A stretch of DNA of 64,000 bases from Amoebidium appalachense (Eukaryota > Ichthyosporea): positions 5,704,001-5,768,000 of the forward strand of contig CAVNZM010000008.1 of assembly GCA_963693365.1 (NCBI GenBank). Direction: 5' to 3'. The notes under the pieces are model-generated. The model did no database searches and was not told the DNA's origin. It was given only the letters and a program-made list of their open reading frames with translations. Of the stretch, positions 57,566-64,000 are shown in pieces. The position numbers were made by a program, and so were the translations under genes. Every line of letters starts with the position of its first letter. Position 1 is the stretch's first letter.

Positions 57566-57943
57566 TTAGATGCCGAAGACATCAAACACGCGGGGGGTGT
57601 ACTCTTGGAACTCCCATGCTGTCCCCTCCCAGACACCTTGGCCGTCGCATTCAGCGGGCTGGAAGGGCGTCATAAACAAACCCTCGGGGTCGGCGTGGGG
57701 CACGGGCTCAAGCACCTGCTCTGCTTGCACAGCTTGGCTCTGGTAGATGCGCATTCTGTTTGCGAGCTGATGTTGGTGGTCGAGGGTCAGACGCTCACCA
57801 ATGAAGGGCATGTGTGTGTCCTTTGTAGTGTCACGGATGTGCTCACGGGAAAGGGTGGCGTAGGTGCATGAAGCAAGCGCACGAGTGAAGGTTGCGGAGG
57901 CCACGAGGGGAGCCGCCTTGGAGAGAACAGGGAGAAGCGACAT
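57566..57943 (-). CDS. small protein, probably mitochondrial, unrecognised
   Basis: An intact 125-codon single-exon frame from ATG 57943. The N-terminus MSLLPVLSKAAPLVASATF, followed by TRALASCTYATLSREH, is rich in Ala, Ser and Leu with Arg/Lys and no acidic residues, as in mitochondrial presequences. The rest is a mixed soluble sequence ending VWEGTAWEFQEYTPRVFDVF. A TATA box lies about 100 bases upstream and a CCAAT box about 30 further. Codon choice is C/G-ending at third positions, unlike the spacers. The family is not recognised; a small subunit of a mitochondrial complex is one guess. Confidence 0.65.
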   Translation of the reverse strand: MSLLPVLSKAAPLVASATFTRALASCTYATLSREHIRDTTKDTHMPFIGERLTLDHQHQLANRMRIYQSQAVQAEQVLEPVPHADPEGLFMTPFQPAECDGQGVWEGTAWEFQEYTPRVFDVFGI

Positions 57944-58040
57944 CTTAAATGTTTGCTTGAGGGAGACAAACTACAAACGTGTTTTTCCAACGATCGATAA
58001 CTTGCAGAAACCTGACTGTCCGGTGGTGCAAAAAGGGCGC

Positions 58041-58082
58041 TATATATACTGAGCCATAATCGGGCATCGACGATATGATTGG
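58041..58082 (-). promoter_or_regulatory. TATA and CCAAT boxes of the 57943 gene
   Basis: On the minus strand, GGCCAATCA (CCAAT at 58082-58078) then TATATATA (58048-58041), about 98 bases before the ATG. Confidence 0.6.
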
Positions 58083-60057
58083 CCAAAAAGAGGCTGAGTA
58101 GAAACGTCTGGGAGTTTGTGGAGCGGTGCAAATTATTTGCCAGCCGATATATTATTCATCCTATTATCTGATATTGTAATACCGTCAAATAGGTCATAAT
58201 GCAGCTTGCTATGTTCTTCTCTATGAAAATGAAGCGTAAATGAAGTGAATAAACAGTGTGCATCTTGATTGTATACCCTCGTAGCTCAAATCAAGCTCAA
58301 TGACAAAGAGCGCTCGGATATCATGTCCCGTGACTGAGCACATATGTTCACAGTAAGATAATTGTAACGGGCGTTTAACTACGCCAGATAATATATTGAT
58401 GCTGTACGTCAATATAGAACCAATAGAATAAAATTTAAAATTTAAGATACACTTCAAAAAAAGGTGGTCCAAAAATCACATTTTTCTTCGAAGATGTATG
58501 CATTGAGGGCCATGGCCAGTGCATGTGACAACAAAAAGCTGAGCAACGAATGGGTCACCTGCACATTATCGAAATCTGCCCCCCCTCCTAAAGCGCTGAC
58601 TCCTGCATGAGCCTCTGCCCCACTGATAACGAACTGGGTGAGGGGCCGCCCGGCCGGGGGGGGGAGATGTGATGCATGAGGCTATACGCAGGCCTAAATA
58701 ATAAACGCAGAGAATTAGTAGTAGTTTCTTAATAATAAGCATTAGTGTATTCACAAGAGAGCAGAATATCATAACTTGGCACTGATATGATAGATTGTTT
58801 GAACTTTGAACCCGGTGGAAGGCTTGGAATCGACTTCGTCATACGCGATTCTGATTGGCTCTCAAAGAGTGGAAGCTTTCGTGCTTAAAGATAAAAATGC
58901 ATTGCGATTTGCGATGCCGATTACATTTGTAAAGCTTTTTGTACACAGTCCTGTTACTGCCCTTTGCACTGGCAGCGCTATTTGTTAGGGAGATTTTATC
59001 CATTTTATTATAAATTATAAGCTATTGTGTATAACTTCATATCGCCGCCAAGGCCCCGAGTATATGACTCGAGTCGAATTCGATGTTTCCGAGAAAATCC
59101 GGGAATTTCAGGCCAGAATTGTTTGTGTGTCCATAAAACTTTGAAAAACCCGCAGTGGCTTAGCTATAGAGTCACCGTTTTCTAGACCATATCATATTAT
59201 CCAAAGTAAGGGCAAAAATTTAAGAGAAGAAAGGGAGAAAATACGAAAACTTAGCGCCGATGAAGACAAGGAAGAGGCACCGAATTAGCGGCTGCAATAA
59301 TGAAAGTCAGCAAAGGTCGGAGGCTCGGAGCCAGGCGGCTCAGTTTCGCTCGGTGCCTAAGCCCCCGCTGATTGGTTGACCCAATGCCCAGTTATCGGAT
59401 CTGGCAGCAAAAAGATAGCCTCCAGACTATCAAACTATCTCACAATTGCTGATTTATCCAAAGTTGTCCTTTTCAAGTCTTCTTCTAATATCCCTCACAA
59501 ATAAACCTCTCTGTCATGATAGAGGCATCTCTCTGCCCCCAAAACTCTCTCCAGGCCCTTAAATATTTCTAAATTGCTCGAGAGGTGGTTGAGGATAATG
59601 TAGGCAATGTATATGCCTTTCAGCATGCACAGGGTAGATTGATGTCCAAAAATTTTCTAAAGCCACTGATATATCCATCGAAGGGACAAAATTTAAATGC
59701 GCTCGGCATACTGGAAAGGTCTACACTCCCTGTTTACCGTGACACAGCAACACACAAAGGAATTCTTCTGTGCCTTTCGAATTCGCGCACTCGCCAGTTC
59801 GTGCACCCTATTTGCTCGTATCACGCCGCTCGCTCCAACTGGGAATGGCTTATTACGTTATCTTCTAGAACCCAGCGGGCTGTTTTTGCACACGGGAGCG
59901 AATAGTGTTGTCTACGTTTGCTTTCCCTCCGCCCCCCGGGTTTTCGACGTTTCGGCGGGCTAGAAAAAAAGGAGATAAGGAGCCATGGTCTGTGTGTTGT
60001 GCGACAAAAAACGAGTTTTTTGCTTTGCACGCGGGAGCGAATAAATTGACGGTTTCG
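58083..60057. other. no gene recognised
   Basis: Mixed-composition spacer with CCAAT-like sites near 59373-59386. GCACxCGGGAGCGAATA occurs twice (about 59888 and 60028). Short frames lack family features. Confidence 0.5.
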
Positions 60058-60401
60058 CTAGGTGGAGCCTTTTTGCGAATGTTCTGTGAGAGTTTTGGCG
60101 TGACAGGAAAAGATGTTTCCTGAGCGGCAATGGCAAAAACCAACAACATTATGTTGGCTTCGTCTTCTTGACTTCTCCTTCCAAGCCATTGCTCTTGGCT
60201 TGTTTGATCTCACCTTCACTCCCTTTTTCTGTAATTGCCCCCAATATTTTCTACAGCCAAGTAAACGACTCTTTCTCTTTCTCTCTCTCGATCTCTCTCT
60301 CTCCATGTGACCCCTTCTCCCCCCCCTCCCTGCCCCTTCCCACTTCCCCTCCCCCCCCCCCCCCCTGCCCCGCCACTTACCTTGGCGGAGGATGGGCTCA
60401 T
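60058..60401 (-). CDS. candidate three-exon mini gene
   Basis: Exons 60401-60381 (ATG, MSPSSAK, donor CCAAG|GTAAGT), 60250-60214 (KILGAITEKGSE, donor GAAG|GTGAGA) and 60119-60058 (acceptor CCGCTCAG, NIFSCHAKTLTEHSQKGST, TAG). Phases match and the total is 40 codons with the stop. The acceptor of the middle exon lacks a pyrimidine tract, and a TATA-like site is too close to the ATG. The peptide is short, so this may be chance. Confidence 0.25.
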
Positions 60402-60506
60402 CTTATGATGCAGACACTTTATATGTGTACCATAGCAATCCGCTTTGTGTTGTCCGTCAAATATTCGTACTTCGGTGCTCTGTAACGCTTTCTAACCTTG
60501 TAACGC

Positions 60507-60511
60507 ATGAT

Positions 60512-60549
<38 letters not shown>

Positions 60550-61142
60550 CCCCCCCGCCCGCCCGCCCGCCCGCACGCCGCCCTGGTCGGTTCCAATGCC
60601 CAAGTTTCAACCCCTATATTTTCAACCCCAGCCCCATACGTACGATTTCAAGCCTGCCCTTTTCACGAGGTGTTCAAATATGGGGGAAATCTAATATTTA
60701 GTACTTTGAGGGGCCCTCTGTCTATGTCATGCCTGGTATTCACTTAGCAGCTCTTCGTTATTCCTCCACCTCCCTCAGTCCTTCCCTTCCCCCCCTCCCC
60801 CCCCCCCCCCCCCCCTGATCCCCCCTCAGTATGGAGTCCATCGGTGCTAAGAACTTAGTACTCTGTGACACATCCTTATCTCCGTCTCACCCCCATCCCA
60901 CCACCCCATTCCTTCCACTCCAAAAAGATAAAGAAAGCGCCCACACATCTACCGTTGCACCCAAACACACGCACGCACACACACACACACACACACAGAC
61001 GCACGCGCCGCCGCACGCATACACACACACGTGCTCTCGGTGCTCGTCCGGATCTTTCTAGGTATTATCCGCCTCCTCCCCTTTCTTCCCCCCTTCCTCC
61101 TCCCAGTATTTTCGCTGTGCACGCACAAGTGCACACACAACA

Positions 61143-61199
<57 letters not shown>

Positions 61200-61453
61200 A
61201 CGTGCACGTGGGCGCGCACATAGCCACCACTGATTATACTATTGGTTGTCCCTACTTTTTCCCCTTACACCGATTGTTGAAGCAGCCCCTTCCCCCCCCC
61301 CCCCCCCCTCCCCCCCTTCCCCCGGCACACACACACACACACTCACACACACACCCTCCCCCGGGGACTTCGGAGAGCAGTATCAGGTCTCTCTGACTAT
61401 GCAGAGAGCCCCCCCTCCCCCCCCTCCCCCCCTCCCTCCCCCCTCCCCCCCCC

Positions 61454-61488
<35 letters not shown>

Positions 61489-61540
61489 GAAAAAGAAAAG
61501 GAAAAGAAAAAGAAAAAGAAAAAAAAAAAGCAAACCACAT
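60507..61540. repeat. C-run, (CA)n and A-rich block
   Basis: C-runs at 60512-60548 and 60797-60817, (CA)n at 60974-60994 and 61141-61195, C-rich to 61453 joined to an A-rich GAAAA tract to 61530. Confidence 0.92.
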
Positions 61541-61550
61541 TGGCACCTGG

Positions 61551-61941
61551 CCGCTGAACCACTTATCGGGCAATTCCTAATAAAACTATACATGCATTTC
61601 ACTTCCAACCAAAGGCTATGAGCCAAGAAGGTTTTTCTAGGGCGCTTGCTAATATAAAACTCAACCCGCCTCCAAATACCAAATAAGGCAATGAATAAGC
61701 CGAATTCATTGGCACCCTGGCCATTCAGCTACGTGATTCTAGCCCTTGCTCAAAACCATCCCATACATAAAAATTTCAGATACCAGGTACCAAATCAAGC
61801 TGTGAACAATTAAAACAAGCCACCCAGGCACGTCTTAGCACGTGTTAAAGCACATTTCACTGAAACACCAATTAAGGCTATACAAGTTAAATAGCACCCG
61901 GGCCACTGAGCCACGTGATCCTTCTATTTCTAGTCCTTGCT

Positions 61942-61986
<45 letters not shown>

Positions 61987-62171
61987 CGGCACACACACGG
62001 AGAGGGGGGGGGGGGGGGGGGGGGGAGGGGAGAGGGAAAGAGAGGAGAGAGGGGGGAGGGGGGGCGAGAGGGAGAGATAGATATATATTCCGCTTATGTA
62101 CACCAAATACCAAATAAGCCTATCAACAACCCAAACTCATTGGTCTTCATTGGCCCTTGGCCACTGCGCTA
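61551..62171 (-). repeat. four tRNA-like/SINE-like units
   Basis: On the minus strand, TGGTTCAGCGG (61561-61551), TAGCTGAATGG (61731-61721), TGGCTCAGTGG (61913-61903) and TAGCGCAGTGG (62171-62161) all fit the Pol III A-box TRGYNNARNNG. Each is followed by a similar CCAGGGTGCCAATG phrase. B boxes are poor. Surrounding text (ACCAAATAAGGC, CACGTGATCCTTCTAG) is also loosely repeated. Confidence 0.45.
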
Positions 62172-62229
62172 TATATAGCGCACACAATCCTTCTAGCACG
62201 TGCTAGGGCACGACCACCGTGTGACGTCA
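62165..62229. promoter_or_regulatory. palindromic TATA, palindromic E-box and CRE
   Basis: TGCGCTATATATAGCGCA (62165-62182) and CTAGCACGTGCTAG (62193-62206) are perfect palindromes. TGACGTCA follows at 62222-62229. Confidence 0.45.
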
Positions 62230-62379
62230 ACCTTTTCCGCGCCCATCCACACGGGAACAATAGATGACTTGCACGTGCCCTTGATGGGGCAAGAAGGGGC
62301 TGGGCCTGAGTGGATCAATGGGCAGCCCTGTGGTTGGATATGTGGTGGTTGGAAATTAGAAAATGTGGTGGGGAGGGGG

Positions 62380-62470
62380 AATGGAGATATGGTTGCGAGA
62401 ATGTGGGAATTGGAGGGGGGGAATGGAAATATGGTTGCGAAAATGTGGGAATTGGAACTAGAGATGTATA
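62380..62470. repeat. short tandem duplication of about 45 bp
   Basis: GGAATGGARATATGGTTGCG and the following AATGTGGGAATTGGA occur twice in a row. Confidence 0.85.
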
Positions 62471-62518
62471 TGCAGTTTTGGTGGCGGCGGTTGTGGTGGT
62501 GGTGGTGGTGGTGATCAT

Positions 62519-62581
62519 GGTGTGTGTGTGTGTTGTGGTGATTATGGTGTGTGTGTGTGTGTTGTGTTCGTGTGTGTTCTT

Positions 62582-62615
<34 letters not shown>

Positions 62616-62634
62616 GGGGGAGGGGGGGGGGGGG
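62519..62634. repeat. (TG)n - T32 - G(n) compound tract
   Basis: (TG)n interrupted to 62575, T-run at 62583-62614, then a G-run with one A. Confidence 0.92.
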
Positions 62635-62639
62635 TTGTT

Positions 62640-63410
62640 ATGCAGTTCGAAATGCCGAGGATTACGAAGATTGAGTGAAGGCGAACGCGTGGTCGGGAAT
62701 ATGCAAATCTGGTATTTGGAATTTCAGTTATAAACAGGGAAGAAAATTTTGGAAATGTGAAATGTGGTTGCTCGAGAAGTGATAATTCATGTGAAAAGTG
62801 AAAACAAATAGGAAAGGCGGAAACAATGAACCATGATTCGGAAATGTGCTTGAAAAGGTGGACAATGGAAGTTTGGAGTTGGGAGTAGGAGAAAATCTGA
62901 GATAAAGTTGCAGTTGCAAAATGTGAAATTTGGGAAAGTGAAAGTTCAGAGTTGGTGGTGGTGAAGGGACTGGTTGGTTGAGCAAATGGAAAGAAACGAT
63001 TATCACCAGCGTGTGGGTGGGGAAGGGTGAATGCTGGTACTGTGCAAATACATCACTGTGTGTGCATGTGCACGTGTATGCTTGTGTGCAGTAAAATATG
63101 TGTAGTGCACGATTCCACGTGATGCTGATGTGCATATGCATACGATATAAATACACATATATGCATGCGCATGCTAGGTGAGAAATACCCGTATATTCTT
63201 CATGTTTTCTGGATAACAATCGTACACCTCTGTATAATATGCGAGATAAACTGGCAAATCTCCGAATATCATTCAAGATAAAACACTCATATCTCCCTAC
63301 CTCAGATATACCGCACTGGGCCCAGTCTCCCACACACCCACTCGCCGGGGCAGTCACTTTGAGAATTCCACAGAAGTCGAGATAGCTCTGGATGCGTGCA
63401 GTTGCAGACA
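62640..63410. other. no gene recognised
   Basis: G/A-rich with many GGAAATGTG-like words (GAAATGTGAAATGTGG, GGAAATGTGC, CAAAATGTGAAATTTGG), perhaps a decayed satellite. Confidence 0.5.
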
Positions 63411-63412
63411 TT

Positions 63413-63417
63413 CTTTT

Positions 63418-63448
<31 letters not shown>

Positions 63449-63596
63449 GGGTGGAGATGGGGAGGGGGGGAGGGGGAGGGGGCAAGGGGGGCGGGGGGGG
63501 GGAGGGGGGGGGGGGGGGGGTTCAGTGAGCGGTTGATATCAGAGGCTCTAGTGTTCCATCATCAAGTTGTTTTCATTTCATTCTGGAGTCCTGCAT

Positions 63597-63630
<34 letters not shown>
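63413..63630. repeat. T(n)G(n) tract, G-rich block and C-run
   Basis: T15 joined to G24, then G-rich to 63520; C-run at 63601-63630. Confidence 0.93.
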
Positions 63631-63633
<3 letters not shown>

Positions 63634-63765
63634 TCCTTCCGCCCAGACCCAGCCACCCAGCATACCGCCTCCCCTTCTCGCCACTACGAAAAAAACCTAA
63701 CCGCAAAAATCAGAGCAACGGCACCCAATCAGGGCTTAGTTAATTTGAACATATAAGGCTAATAC

Positions 63766-63845
63766 CTGTAGGAGGACAGGGGGCAGCACTCGTAACCTCC
63801 GTTGATGATGTTGATTGTCTTGCCCATGCCGGCACCCGTCTGCAT
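63766..63845 (-). CDS. candidate first exon, unrecognised
   Basis: ATG 63845 opens MQTGAGMGKTINIINGGYEC and runs to a good donor (TACAG|GTATTA). ACCAATCAG sits 18 bases before the ATG. Composition is gene-like (GC-rich, mixed residues) in an AT-rich setting. No second exon could be tied to it. Confidence 0.3.
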
Positions 63846-64000
63846 GGCGGCGTGGCAGCTGATTGGTGCGTTTAAATTTAGTATTAGTCTTTAAAATACA
63901 ATTAAAAAGTTATGAATGCAAAGTGAAACCACGCACATGCACATGTACACGCCGACACGGGCACCCAGAGGCACACAAACACGCACAAAACACACACCAA

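Noticed and set aside
59585-59905. 106-residue plus-strand frame
   Set aside because: No ATG in good context, no domain, and no supporting promoter or splice evidence.

Overview
The window is nuclear DNA of a eukaryote. It has spliceosomal introns with GT/AG borders, LTR and non-LTR retrotransposons, TATA and CCAAT-type promoters, and EGF- and PAN-type extracellular modules. I cannot name the species. Compact host genes, nested mobile elements and a very high load of microsatellites and G/C homopolymers suit a unicellular eukaryote (alga or other protist), but this is inference.

Layout. 1-8111: a Ty1/copia-type element whose pol is cut by a decayed pogo-like DNA transposon (3074-7298, TA target duplication), followed by a second related LTR. 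8113-8612: assembly gap. 8617-10953: remains of a DIRS/Ngaro-like element and a short repeat family. 11228-23558 (minus): the most interesting host gene, at least 15 exons coding tandem sets of a two-exon galactose-binding-like domain plus a 41-codon EGF exon, ending in a PAN/apple-like exon; every intron is phase 1. 25617-26961: broken Helitron/PIF1-like helicase. 27-30.4 kb: simple-sequence and GATATC-rich DNA. 30449-36856: a copia LTR in reverse, interrupted by a complete 5.2-kb APE-type LINE, bounded by a 129-bp perfect direct repeat. 37-44.7 kb: short LINE tail, minisatellites, a 182-bp tandem array and TG-rich arrays. 44764-45659 (plus): one PAN-like and one EGF exon paralogous to the minus-strand gene. 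46173-50567: a second LINE copy, reversed and 5'-truncated, with an ORF2 protein identical to the first. 50.6-64 kb: mostly simple repeats, a few candidate promoters, one convincing small host gene (57566-57943, minus) and weak exon candidates.

How parts relate. Mobile elements are stacked (pogo in copia, LINE in copia LTR), so relative ages can be read. The EGF/galactose-binding/PAN genes look like cell-surface or secreted adhesion or carbohydrate-binding proteins built by duplication of symmetric exons. Introns carry most of the microsatellites, with C, CT and CA tracts mostly on the sense strand.
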